Shown here: positions 19,198 to 27,494 of the stretch, one piece after another
How positions within the stretch are numbered: the first letter of the stretch is position 1
Layout: each line of letters starts with the position of its first letter
From: an uncultured Granulosicoccaceae bacterium
Lineage (GTDB): Bacteria; Pseudomonadota; Gammaproteobacteria; Granulosicoccales; Granulosicoccaceae
NCBI GenBank assembly: GCA_937958675.1
Contig: CALGND010000106.1
Span: 59,254 to 123,253 of the forward strand
Reading direction: 5' to 3'
Length of the DNA: 64,000 nt
The notes under the pieces: generated by a model
Database searches by the model: none
What the model was told of the DNA's origin: nothing
Seen by the model: the letters and a program-made list of their open reading frames with translations, nothing else
Made by a program: the position numbers and the translations under genes

Positions 19198-20205
19198 GTG
19201 ATTCAATTCGTACTAAAACGGCTCGGCACCACCATCCCTACGTTTATCGGTGTGTCGATAATTACGTTCCTTTTTATTCGATTGATACCGGGTGATCCGA
19301 TATTGCTCATGGCCGGTGAGCGTGGCATGAGCGATGAGCGTCATGCCAAATTGCTTGCGCAGTTTGGTTATGATCAACCTTTGTGGCAACAGTATTGGGA
19401 TTACCTGTCAGGGATGTTGAGAGGAGATCTTGGTATTTCATTTCGTACCAAGCGACCAGTGTGGGATGAATTTTTTGCTTTATTCCCGGCAACCTTAGAG
19501 CTCTCTCTTTGTGCAATTATATTTGCTGTGTTTATTGGTATTCCTTCTGGCATAGTTGCAGCAATTTACCGCGGTAAATGGCCTGATCAGTTGTTGATGT
19601 CGACGGCTTTGATTGGTTATTCAATGCCGATATTTTGGTGGGCGCTGTTACTGATTATTTTCTTTTCTGGCACCTTAGGCTGGACACCCGTATCGGGACG
19701 TATTTCGCTAATGTACTTTTTTCCGTCTGGCACTGGCTTTATGCTGATAGATGCCTGGCAGTCTGGCCAAGCCGGTGCATTTAAATCCGCTGTGCAACAT
19801 TTAATTTTGCCAACAGTAGTGCTTGGCACAATACCATTAGCGGTTATTGCTCGGCAAACTCGCTCAGCAATGCTTGAAGTGTTAAGCGAAGACTATATCC
19901 GAACAGCACGAGCAAAAGGTTTAAGCCCGTTTCGTATTAACGGCTTACACGCTTTGCGTAATGCTTTGATACCGGTAGTAACCGTAATTGGTTTGTCGGT
20001 AGGTACCTTGCTAGCGGGTGCGATACTCACTGAAACGATATTTTCATGGCCCGGCATTGGTAAGTGGATGGTGGAGTCGATTCGAGCTCGAGACTATCCA
20101 GTGGTGCAGGGTGGGCTAATGTTGATAGCGGCTATGGTTATGTTTGTTAATTTGTTTGTTGATTTGCTCTACGGCCTTATCAATCCCAAGATCAGAAAAT
20201 CCTAA
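19198..20205 (+). CDS. dppB: Dipeptide ABC transporter permease DppB
   Basis: 335 residues, GTG start. It has six membrane helices in the DppB/OppB layout: the N-terminal RLGTTIPTFIGVSIITFLFI, then RLIPGDPILLM, and the EAA loop EDYIRTARAKGLSPFRI that contacts the ATPases. Usually around 335-340 residues, so full length. It forms the transmembrane channel with DppC. The stop codon TAA shares its last base with the dppC ATG, indicating translational coupling. Confidence 0.95.
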   Translation: MIQFVLKRLGTTIPTFIGVSIITFLFIRLIPGDPILLMAGERGMSDERHAKLLAQFGYDQPLWQQYWDYLSGMLRGDLGISFRTKRPVWDEFFALFPATLELSLCAIIFAVFIGIPSGIVAAIYRGKWPDQLLMSTALIGYSMPIFWWALLLIIFFSGTLGWTPVSGRISLMYFFPSGTGFMLIDAWQSGQAGAFKSAVQHLILPTVVLGTIPLAVIARQTRSAMLEVLSEDYIRTARAKGLSPFRINGLHALRNALIPVVTVIGLSVGTLLAGAILTETIFSWPGIGKWMVESIRARDYPVVQGGLMLIAAMVMFVNLFVDLLYGLINPKIRKS

Positions 20206-21122
20206 TGGCGATTGACGATACACAAGCTCAGAGTGAAACCGGTGCGTACGAATTACAACGCCCTGGCCGCTTTCGTGAGTTTTGGAGTTACTTTAGTGAA
20301 AATCGTGGTGCTGTTGCGGGGCTGATTGTTTTTCTGTCGTTTATTTTGATTGCGATCTTTGCTGACTTTATTGCACCGTACTCTCCAACTGATCAATTTC
20401 GAGGTAATTTATTACAACCTCCATTTTGGCAAGATGGCGGCAGTACAAAATTTTTGCTTGGCACTGACGCTGTTGGCCGTGACATGTTATCGCGTTTAAT
20501 TCACGGAGCTAGATTTTCGTTTTTTATCGGGCTAATTGTTGTCAGCCTATCATTGTTGGGCGGTGTAACCATTGGTCTCGTCGCAGGCTTTGTAGGCGGT
20601 TGGGTCGAAGTGATGATCATGCGCTTGATGGATGTGATTTTGGCATTCCCTAGTTTGCTGTTGGCATTGGTCATGGTAGCGATACTTGGGCCATCGTTAA
20701 TCAATGCGATGTTGGCGATTGCGATTGTGTTACAACCGCAGTATGTGCGACTTACCAGAGCCGCAGTGTTAGCAGAGCTTCCGAAGGATTACGTTACGTC
20801 AGCTCGTATGGTTGGCTCGGGTACATTGCGCTTAATGTTTATTACTGTGCTACCTAACTGTTTAGCACCTATTATTGTGCAAGCGGCTTTGTCGTTTTCC
20901 ACAGCCATACTTGATGCTGCAGCCCTTGGTTTTTTGGGCCTGGGGGCACAACCGCCAAAGCCTGAATGGGGCACGATGCTGTCAGAAGCTCGTGAGTTTA
21001 TATTGCGAGCATGGTGGGTGGTCACCTTGCCAGGCTTAGCAATATTAATCACTGTGCTGTCTATTAATTTAATGGGTGATGGTTTGCGGGATGCGCTCGA
21101 CCCTAAGCTTAAGCGGAGTTAA
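20205..21122 (+). CDS. dppC: Dipeptide ABC transporter permease DppC
   Basis: 305 residues. A hydrophilic N-terminus precedes the OppC-type start FRGNLLQPPFW / LLGTDAVGRDMLSRLIHGAR. Five or six membrane helices follow, and the ATPase-coupling loop is LPKDYVTSARMVGSG. The C-terminal block LGFLGLGAQPPKPEWGTM is diagnostic for DppC. It starts inside the dppB stop codon. It pairs with DppB in the inner membrane. Confidence 0.95.
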   Translation: MAIDDTQAQSETGAYELQRPGRFREFWSYFSENRGAVAGLIVFLSFILIAIFADFIAPYSPTDQFRGNLLQPPFWQDGGSTKFLLGTDAVGRDMLSRLIHGARFSFFIGLIVVSLSLLGGVTIGLVAGFVGGWVEVMIMRLMDVILAFPSLLLALVMVAILGPSLINAMLAIAIVLQPQYVRLTRAAVLAELPKDYVTSARMVGSGTLRLMFITVLPNCLAPIIVQAALSFSTAILDAAALGFLGLGAQPPKPEWGTMLSEAREFILRAWWVVTLPGLAILITVLSINLMGDGLRDALDPKLKRS

Positions 21123-21127
21123 TCTAA

Positions 21128-22102
21128 ATGGCACTGCTTGACGTTAATAATCTCACTGTAGAGTTTAAAACCTCGCAAGGCCAATTTCGTGCGGTTGATA
21201 GTATTGATATCAGCGTAGATGCAAACGATGTATTAGCCATTGTTGGCGAGTCGGGGTCTGGAAAATCCGTGTCGATGCTTGCCGTGATGGGATTGTTACC
21301 TTGGACAGCAACCGTCACCGCAGATCAAATGCTGTTTAATGGTATTGATCTCACTACATTAACGGCTAAACAACGGCGCAATATCGTTGGCAAAGATATG
21401 TCGATGATATTTCAAGAGCCGATGTCTAGCCTTAATCCCTGTTTTACCGTTGGCTTTCAGTTGCGCGAGGCGCTCAAGGCACATTTGCCGTTAAGCCGAA
21501 GTGCACGTAAAATTCGAGCAATCGAATTACTCGAAATGGTGGGAATTCCAGAACCATTGAAGCGCCTCAGCGCATTTCCGCATCAGCTTTCTGGTGGTAT
21601 GAATCAGCGTGTAATGATTGCTATGGCCATAGCGTGTAAGCCCAAGTTGCTCATCGCTGATGAACCCACTACAGCACTTGATGTGACGATACAGGCTCAG
21701 ATTCTTGAGCTGTTGTTAGAGCTTAACCAACAGCACGATATGGCACTAGTATTGATCACTCATGATATGGGAGTTGTAGCAGAAACAGCGGCTCGCGTTA
21801 GTGTGCAATATGCTGGACAGAAAGTAGAAGAACAATCGGTTGAAGACTTGTTTGCAGCGCCTCGTCACCCGTATACGCACGCATTGTTAGCAGCATTGCC
21901 AGAACGCGCTACTGGCAAATTATTGCCTAGCATTCCAGGTGTAGTACCGGGCCAATTTGATCGTCCAACGGGTTGCTTGTTTTCGCCTCGCTGTCAATTT
22001 GCAGATGCGCGATGTTTAGCAGATGCACCGCTAGCGTCCCCAGACGACTCTACGTCGGTACGCTGCCACTATCCATTGAGCAACTCGGCGTCGGTAGCAT
22101 AA
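21128..22102 (+). CDS. dppD: Dipeptide ABC transporter ATPase DppD
   Basis: 324 residues. Walker A is GESGSGKS (about 40-47), the Q-loop [17 protein letters not shown], the signature [14 protein letters not shown], Walker [13 protein letters not shown] and the H-loop LITHDMG. The C-terminal oligopeptide-transporter extension has the cysteine-bearing [17 protein letters not shown] that in relatives holds an iron-sulfur cluster. It energises uptake together with DppF, and shares one base with the dppF start. Confidence 0.95.
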   Translation: MALLDVNNLTVEFKTSQGQFRAVDSIDISVDANDVLAIVGESGSGKSVSMLAVMGLLPWTATVTADQMLFNGIDLTTLTAKQRRNIVGKDMSMIFQEPMSSLNPCFTVGFQLREALKAHLPLSRSARKIRAIELLEMVGIPEPLKRLSAFPHQLSGGMNQRVMIAMAIACKPKLLIADEPTTALDVTIQAQILELLLELNQQHDMALVLITHDMGVVAETAARVSVQYAGQKVEEQSVEDLFAAPRHPYTHALLAALPERATGKLLPSIPGVVPGQFDRPTGCLFSPRCQFADARCLADAPLASPDDSTSVRCHYPLSNSASVA

Positions 22103-23070
22103 TGGCTGAAACCCTATTAAAAGCTGAAAACATCAATCGTTATTACTCAGTGCGGACGGGTTTTTTTGGCAAAAAAGCAACAGTAAGGGCACTTAGCTCC
22201 ACTTCATTTAAATTGCAAGCGGGTAAAACCTTAGCTGTAGTGGGTGAGTCCGGTTGCGGTAAATCAACCTTGGCGCGTGTGATCAGTATGATCGAGCCTC
22301 CGGGCCAGGGTTCGTTCACGCTCGATGGCACAACGATAAAAGCCGATGAGCCAGCATCGCAACTTATTCGCTCATCAGTACAGCTTGTTTTTCAAGACCC
22401 TTACGGTTCACTAAACCCACGGCAAAAAATTAGCCAAATACTGTGCGAACCTTTAGTTATTAATAAGCCAGAACTAAACGCAGCCCAACGCGAGGAGCAA
22501 GCACGACAGATGTTGCAATTAGTTGGCTTACGCGCAGAGCATTACGATCGGTACCCGCATATGTTTTCAGGTGGTCAGAGGCAACGTATTGCGATTGCTA
22601 GAGCCTTAATGCTGAAGCCTAAACTGCTCGTGCTCGATGAGCCGGTTTCCGCATTGGATTTGTCGATCCAATCTCAGATACTGAATTTGTTAGTAGAGCT
22701 GCAGGAGAAGCTCAATCTAACTTACTTGTTTATTTCGCATGATTTATCGGTTGTGAAGCATATGGCCGATGACATTTTAGTGATGTACTTAGGTCGAGTG
22801 GTAGAGTCGGGCGGTGTTGCTGAAATTTTTAATGACGCTCAACACCCCTACACTCAGGCCTTGTTATCCGCTACGCCTATCGCCGATCCATTGCTTGAAA
22901 AAAATCGCATACAACTGCAAGGAGAATTACCATCACCGTTATCACCGCCTAGCGGTTGTGCGTTTAATCCACGTTGCCCGGTTGTGCAGGAGAAATGCAA
23001 AGTTGAGTCTCCAGAACTGCGACTGAGCGGTACACACTCGGTGTCATGTCATTTCCCACAAGGTGATTGA
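22102..23070 (+). CDS. dppF: Dipeptide ABC transporter ATPase DppF
   Basis: 322 residues from ATG 22102, which overlaps the dppD stop by one base; the longer upstream frame lies within dppD and is ignored. Walker A GESGCGKST, the Q-loop VFQDPYGSLNPRQKI, signature FSGGQRQRIAIARAL, Walker B LLVLDEPVSALD and H-loop FISHDLSVV are all intact. The C-terminal segment PSGCAFNPRCPVVQEKC again has four cysteines. It is the second ATPase of the importer. Confidence 0.95.
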   Translation: MAETLLKAENINRYYSVRTGFFGKKATVRALSSTSFKLQAGKTLAVVGESGCGKSTLARVISMIEPPGQGSFTLDGTTIKADEPASQLIRSSVQLVFQDPYGSLNPRQKISQILCEPLVINKPELNAAQREEQARQMLQLVGLRAEHYDRYPHMFSGGQRQRIAIARALMLKPKLLVLDEPVSALDLSIQSQILNLLVELQEKLNLTYLFISHDLSVVKHMADDILVMYLGRVVESGGVAEIFNDAQHPYTQALLSATPIADPLLEKNRIQLQGELPSPLSPPSGCAFNPRCPVVQEKCKVESPELRLSGTHSVSCHFPQGD

Positions 23071-23114
23071 TTGGTAGTAGTCTAGGATCATGTTGTTTAG
23101 CGGAATCTAAAACT

Positions 23115-23474
23115 ATGCCTACTCACGGTAAAATTGACTACATAGAGCTACCAGCGGCTAATTTTGAAACAGTAGAACAATTCTATACGCAAGTCTTTGG
23201 TTGGACCTTCACTAGCTACGGCCCCAACTATCATGCGTTTAACGACGGCAAGATGGATGGTGGGTTTTACTCTTCAGAGCAACATTCAAGTACTCAAAAC
23301 GGTGCAGCCTTAGTGATCTTTTATAGCAACGACATCGATGCAACGCTTAAATCGGTCGTTGATGCAGGTGGGACAATACTCCAAGAAATATTCTCGTTTC
23401 CGGGTGGTCGGCGCTTTCATTTTGCTGATCCTTCTAATAACGAACTCGCTGTTTGGACTGACGTCGGAGCCTAA
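23115..23474 (+). CDS. VOC-family (glyoxalase-like) protein
   Basis: 119 residues from ATG 23115 (the earlier in-frame start overlaps dppF). It has two beta-alpha-beta-beta-beta modules: KIDYIELPAANFETVEQFYT and VFGWTFTSYGPNYHAF in the first, LKSVVDAGGTILQEIFSFPG and RFHFADPSNNELAVW in the second. The conserved IEL and NELAVW strands place it in the vicinal-oxygen-chelate superfamily. Enzymes there include glyoxalases and dioxygenases, and I cannot assign a reaction. It lies 44 bases after dppF and six before murQ, so it is probably co-transcribed with both. Confidence 0.85.
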   Translation: MPTHGKIDYIELPAANFETVEQFYTQVFGWTFTSYGPNYHAFNDGKMDGGFYSSEQHSSTQNGAALVIFYSNDIDATLKSVVDAGGTILQEIFSFPGGRRFHFADPSNNELAVWTDVGA

Positions 23475-23480
23475 ATCGTT

Positions 23481-24371
23481 TTGCAAACTGAACATATTAA
23501 TCCTCAGCATGCTGACCTCGACCTGCAAAGCGATGATGCGATTCTTACTTTGTTGCTAAACAGTCAGCAACAAGCCATTGATGCCGTAAGCGCTGTGCAA
23601 GGCGTGGTAGCTAGTGCGGTTGCGGCAGCAGCCAAGCGCTTATCCAATGATGAACGAGGGCGCTTAGTATTAGTGGGCGCTGGTGCATCTGGAAGAATCG
23701 CTGTACAAGATGGTGCAGAGCTATGGCCTACCTATGGCTGGCCTGCTGCACGCTTGTTATTACAAATCGCGGGAGGTGATGGTGCTTTAATGAAAAGCAT
23801 CGAAGGTGTTGAAGATGACCCTGAAGATGCACAGCAGCAAGTTAAACACTTCAATATTAATCAACACGATGTTGTACTTGGACTTGCAGCCAGTGGGCGA
23901 TCACCTTGGACATGCGCATGGTTGCAGGCAGCTCGGGAAGCAGGTGCATTAACTATCGGGTTTTCAAATAATGCCGATACGCCGCTGTTAACGGCGGCAG
24001 AACATCCTGTGTTACTCGATAGCGGGGCCGAAGTGTTAGCGGGCTCGACGCGAATGGCATCGGGCACGGCGCAAAAAATTGTACTTAACCTGTTTAGCAC
24101 CTTATTGATGATTCGACTTAACCGTACTCATGGCAACTTAATGGTGGATATGGCTGCCACCAATATTAAGCTAGAGGGGCGGCGCATCAAGATGATGCAA
24201 ACGATATTGCCGGAGTTAGCTGAAACCGATGCACGCCAGGCGCTTTCTGAGGCCAATGGCTGGGTCAAGCTTGCAGTGTTGATTGCAAAGGGCTTAAAGC
24301 GTGATAGTGCAGAGCAGTTATTATTGGATTACTCGGGCTCGTTACGGCTTTCGCTACAGACGATTGCGTAG
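23481..24371 (+). CDS. murQ: N-acetylmuramic acid 6-phosphate etherase
   Basis: 296 residues with a TTG start. It cleaves the lactyl ether of MurNAc-6-phosphate to GlcNAc-6-phosphate during cell-wall recycling. Family marks are TEHINPQHADLD at the N-terminus, the SIS-domain phosphate loop GAGASGRIAVQDGAE (usually GAGTSGRLGVLDASE), GLAASGRSPW, EVLAGSTRMASGTAQKIVLN and GNLMVDMAATNIKLEGR. Variation in the phosphate loop (DG for DAS) is worth noting. No anmK kinase lies beside it. It follows dppF-VOC closely, which suggests murein-peptide and amino-sugar salvage in one unit. Confidence 0.9.
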   Translation: MQTEHINPQHADLDLQSDDAILTLLLNSQQQAIDAVSAVQGVVASAVAAAAKRLSNDERGRLVLVGAGASGRIAVQDGAELWPTYGWPAARLLLQIAGGDGALMKSIEGVEDDPEDAQQQVKHFNINQHDVVLGLAASGRSPWTCAWLQAAREAGALTIGFSNNADTPLLTAAEHPVLLDSGAEVLAGSTRMASGTAQKIVLNLFSTLLMIRLNRTHGNLMVDMAATNIKLEGRRIKMMQTILPELAETDARQALSEANGWVKLAVLIAKGLKRDSAEQLLLDYSGSLRLSLQTIA

Positions 24372-24422
24372 GCCAGCTATTTGGCCAGCTTTTTAGGTTT
24401 GACACAAGCACTGAATTCTAGG

Positions 24423-24455
24423 CAAAAAAAAGCCCCGCATTGCGGGGCTTTTTTG
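24423..24455. terminator. Bidirectional terminator between murQ and the DUF937 gene
   Basis: AGCCCCGC and GCGGGGCT form an 8-bp GC stem around ATT, with an A-run before and TTTTTT after. It serves the convergent transcripts on both strands. Confidence 0.92.
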
Positions 24456-24466
24456 CTTTAGCTGGA

Positions 24467-25747
24467 TTATCCAGCCATGCCTTTTAGTGACTCTAGGATT
24501 GGGCCAACAATTGGCTCTAAGATTGAACCAACACCAGGCAATGCTAATACCTTATCGATGATTGGCTGAAGTTTGCCAAGGCCATCTGTAGCAATTGAAT
24601 TAAGCGGGCCACGAGCTGCTTCTGGGACCTTATCAAACAAGCCGCCTACTTCAGTTAGTTGCGAACCAACGCCTTCAAGCGCAGGGATAGCAGCAGTTGC
24701 GGACTCTGCATCAGTGATTCCACTAAATGCCTCTGTTGCGCTACCAAATACACCTGTTAGGCTGTCGCCGATTCCACCTACGTCAGGCAATTCCATACCT
24801 TCTGCAGCGCCTTCTACTGCATCAGTTGCAGCACTTGCTGCATCGGCCGCTGTTGAAGTGACTGCTTCTGTGGCACCTTGTGCCGCGTCCGTTGCGCTAT
24901 TTGCAGCATCTTCAATTCCGCCGCCACCAAGAAATTTCATTGCAAGCCAGGCTAGAGCAGCCAGGCCTACGATTGGTAGCAACCAACGGAACATTGATGA
25001 TCCACTTTTAGCAACGTCACCAGCGGCATCCGTTGCGCCCGATACGGCAGAACCAGCTGCGTTTGTTACACCAGATACAGCAGAACCAGCGGCATCCGTT
25101 ACGCCTGAAACAGCAGAACCAGCGGCATCAGCTACACCTGAAACTGCAGAACCGGCAGCGTCAGTGGCACCCGATACAGCAGAACCGGCAGCACCGCTTA
25201 AGCTACTCAAGAAACCAGAAGCATTAAGTTGATCACCTAAGCCTGCTGGAAGAGCGCCACCGATGTTGCTTTTTTGGTCCATAAGCATGCTAGCTAGGCC
25301 GCCGGCATTGAGTCCGTCGCCCATCACTTTACGCTTAAGAACACCGATAACTACTGGAGCCAACATACCCATTAGTGAGCTAGTGCCACCCTTACTTAAA
25401 CCAGAAAAACCTGCTAGAGCGCCAGCTAATTTGCCAAGGCCACCCGTGCCAAGCAGGCCACCTAGTAGTGAGTTGCCGTTGTCAATAACGGAAGAAGCTT
25501 GACCGCCACCAAGTAGTGAACCAAGGTTATCCATTAAGCCATCGTCTTGATCATTGACCGCTTTGAAAAGTGAATCCGCACCACCACTCGTGCTTGAAGA
25601 ACCCATCAAACCACTTAGTAACGCTGGAATCATGCTGTCCGTAGCGCCTGCAGCCTTGCCGCTTTCGTTACCAAGAAGATTACCCATTTGGCCAAGAAGT
25701 TGGCCTTTGACTTGATCCTTTACTAGATCAACGATATTAAAAGACAT
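24467..25747 (-). CDS. DUF937-family protein with tandem Ala/Ser/Gly repeats
   Basis: 426 residues, preceded by a perfect AGGAGG. Residues 1-180 match DUF937 (YidB-like): NIVDLVKDQVKGQLLGQMGN, MIPALLSGLMG, LLGGLLGTGGLGKLAG and GMLAPVVIGVLKRKV. A five-fold 11-residue repeat AAGSAVSG[AV][TA][DN] follows (186-240), then one membrane helix (FRWLLPIVGLAALAWLAMKF, 253-272), an Ala-rich acidic region and a C-terminal helix bundle. No signal peptide is visible, so the helix may anchor the protein with the DUF937 part inside. Function is unknown. The repeat and low-complexity body are longer than in most relatives. Confidence 0.8.
   Translation of the reverse strand: MSFNIVDLVKDQVKGQLLGQMGNLLGNESGKAAGATDSMIPALLSGLMGSSSTSGGADSLFKAVNDQDDGLMDNLGSLLGGGQASSVIDNGNSLLGGLLGTGGLGKLAGALAGFSGLSKGGTSSLMGMLAPVVIGVLKRKVMGDGLNAGGLASMLMDQKSNIGGALPAGLGDQLNASGFLSSLSGAAGSAVSGATDAAGSAVSGVADAAGSAVSGVTDAAGSAVSGVTNAAGSAVSGATDAAGDVAKSGSSMFRWLLPIVGLAALAWLAMKFLGGGGIEDAANSATDAAQGATEAVTSTAADAASAATDAVEGAAEGMELPDVGGIGDSLTGVFGSATEAFSGITDAESATAAIPALEGVGSQLTEVGGLFDKVPEAARGPLNSIATDGLGKLQPIIDKVLALPGVGSILEPIVGPILESLKGMAG
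25028..25192 (-). repeat. Five tandem 33-bp repeats in the DUF937 gene
   Basis: Each 33-base unit encodes AAGSAVSG plus three variable residues. Unit-to-unit differences are mostly at positions 9-11 of the peptide, so the array probably grew by recent slippage or unequal recombination. Copy number is likely to vary between strains. Confidence 0.85.
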
Positions 25748-26030
25748 CTAGTGTCCTCCTAAATTTTCTTTCGTACTCTAAATGTGAGTTGCTAACCAAC
25801 GAGAGAGATGCCAGTGAGCAACGGCATGCGGTAATAGTACAACAAACATCTGTGCTACAACACTTAAGGTGTATAGGTACAAGTACTAGGTATACAGGCG
25901 CAGGACGTTTACAAATGTTTGCAAGCCGTTACAAGCGTTTAATAATGCGGCTAACAGCTGTGTCAAAAATATCTCGCATCAGTTAGACACAATGTTGCTA
26001 ATTGCAAAGCGTTGTGACGTCTTGAGACTT

Positions 26031-26633
26031 TCAATTTTTTAACATTGGTAAATGCTTTGGATGCTCACTTATGCGGTTTAGCCATTTGCTGATCGCAGGG
26101 TACTTCGACAGATTAAAACCGCCCTCATCGGCAACATGTGTGTACGCATAGAGACTAATATCGGCAATACTCATCTCGTTTCCAGCAAAGAATGGCTGTG
26201 TGCTCAAATGATTTTCCATTACCGCCAATGCTTTGTTACCGCCAAGTTGCTTAGCTTGAAAATCCGCTTTGCGTTCTTCGGGCATGCCCAGATACACGTT
26301 AATAAAACGGGCCACTGCAATATTGGGCTCATGGCTGTATTGTTCAAAAAATTGCCAAGATAGGATCACTGATTTTAGCCAAGCATCCTCTGGTAACAAC
26401 CGTGACCCATTGGCAAGATAGTGCAGAATAGCGTTTGATTCGCTTAAATGCCTGCCATCATCAAGTTCCAGCAGCGGAATCTTGCCAGCGGGGTTCATTG
26501 CCAAGAATTCGCCGGTTTGAGTGTCGCCCTCTAGAATATTGATCGGCACCCAAGTGTGAGCGATATCCAAGTGGTGAGCCAGCAGTTGGATTTTGTAGCA
26601 ATTGCCTGATTGTGCATCGCCGTAAATTTTCAT
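26031..26633 (-). CDS. Glutathione S-transferase family protein
   Basis: 200 residues. An N-terminal thioredoxin-like domain (1-80) contains YGDAQSGNCYKIQLLAHHL, NPAGKIPLLELDDG and the glutathione-contact ESNAI. The C-terminal all-helical domain holds FFAGNEMSIADISLYAY, the usual N-capping motif. The active residue near the N-terminus may be S9 or C12, so it could be a beta-like or Nu-like GST. It is a cytosolic detoxification or redox enzyme with unknown substrate. Stands alone. Confidence 0.88.
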   Translation of the reverse strand: MKIYGDAQSGNCYKIQLLAHHLDIAHTWVPINILEGDTQTGEFLAMNPAGKIPLLELDDGRHLSESNAILHYLANGSRLLPEDAWLKSVILSWQFFEQYSHEPNIAVARFINVYLGMPEERKADFQAKQLGGNKALAVMENHLSTQPFFAGNEMSIADISLYAYTHVADEGGFNLSKYPAISKWLNRISEHPKHLPMLKN

Positions 26634-26724
26634 CTAGGTCACCAGAGTGCAAAAGTGTTCGTATGCAAGATAGCAGACTTGCTTGATAAGACGATAGATT
26701 AGGTTAATCACAAGAGTTGTACTG

Positions 26725-27441
26725 ATGGATATTGAAACGATCACAAGCATAGCGACCCCTCTTGGCTTGAGTGTGCGTGGCGGGTTTGTATGTAGCATAG
26801 AAGACAAGGTACCTAGTCTATTTAATGGTGAAGCTGCGCGGTCGCTAGTGTTGTTTGGTAACGCGGGTTCTTCGATTTGGCCCACGTTTTCCATTTCCCC
26901 AGAAATGCAAGACGGTTTAGATAACCCACTTGATAGATGGAGCCAACGCATAGGTGATGAACTTGCTAAGCAGCTAGGTGGCATGGCGTATTACCCGTTT
27001 GGTGGGCCGCCATATCAGCCGTTTATTTCATGGGCACAAAGAGCCGAATCATTACGCCCATCTCAACTGGGTATGCTGTTACATCCCGAGTATGGTTTAT
27101 GGCATGCCTACCGCTTTGCCGTAGCATTGCCTGATGTGCTGTTCGATACTCAATCCAATAAGCTGCCGCTGCGGCATGCTTGCGATACCTGCGAAGAGAA
27201 ACCGTGTTACAGCGCATGCCCTGTCGACGCTTTTTTAAACAATCATTACGATGTTGATCGTTGTGTGAGTCATCTAGATGCGAATCCGCAAGCTGTTTGT
27301 AACCACGATGGATGCTTGGCTCGTATGAGCTGTCCTGAAGCGATGGAGCATCGTTATGTACAACCGCATGCAGCGTTTCATATCAGTCAGTTTTTAAAAG
27401 CTAGATTAAAATCACTCAACGATAAGCCCAATGACAAGTAG
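26725..27441 (+). CDS. Ferredoxin-like [4Fe-4S] protein
   Basis: 238 residues. The C-terminal third has a cysteine cluster CDTCEEKPCYSACP (Cx2Cx4Cx3CP), then DRCVSHL, VCNHDGCLARMSCPEA. That is enough cysteines for one or two Fe-S clusters, in an arrangement reminiscent of epoxyqueuosine-reductase ferredoxin domains. The N-terminal 150 residues (GLSVRGGFVC, LVLFGNAGSSIWP, GGMAYYPFGGPPYQPFISWA) resemble the nucleotide or corrin-binding part of such proteins and contain no transmembrane segment. An electron-transfer or reductase role is inferred; substrate is unknown. It precedes the hydantoinase gene by 53 bases and may be in the same operon. Confidence 0.7.
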   Translation: MDIETITSIATPLGLSVRGGFVCSIEDKVPSLFNGEAARSLVLFGNAGSSIWPTFSISPEMQDGLDNPLDRWSQRIGDELAKQLGGMAYYPFGGPPYQPFISWAQRAESLRPSQLGMLLHPEYGLWHAYRFAVALPDVLFDTQSNKLPLRHACDTCEEKPCYSACPVDAFLNNHYDVDRCVSHLDANPQAVCNHDGCLARMSCPEAMEHRYVQPHAAFHISQFLKARLKSLNDKPNDK

Positions 27442-27494
27442 CACTACTAATCATGAAGCTTAGTTTTCATAACGATAACAAAAAGTAAAACCCT

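Noticed and set aside
24573..25232. 219-codon frame opposite the DUF937 gene
   Set aside because: Low-complexity Ala/Pro/Glu reading caused by the repeats on the other strand; the minus-strand gene has a perfect ribosome site and a known family.
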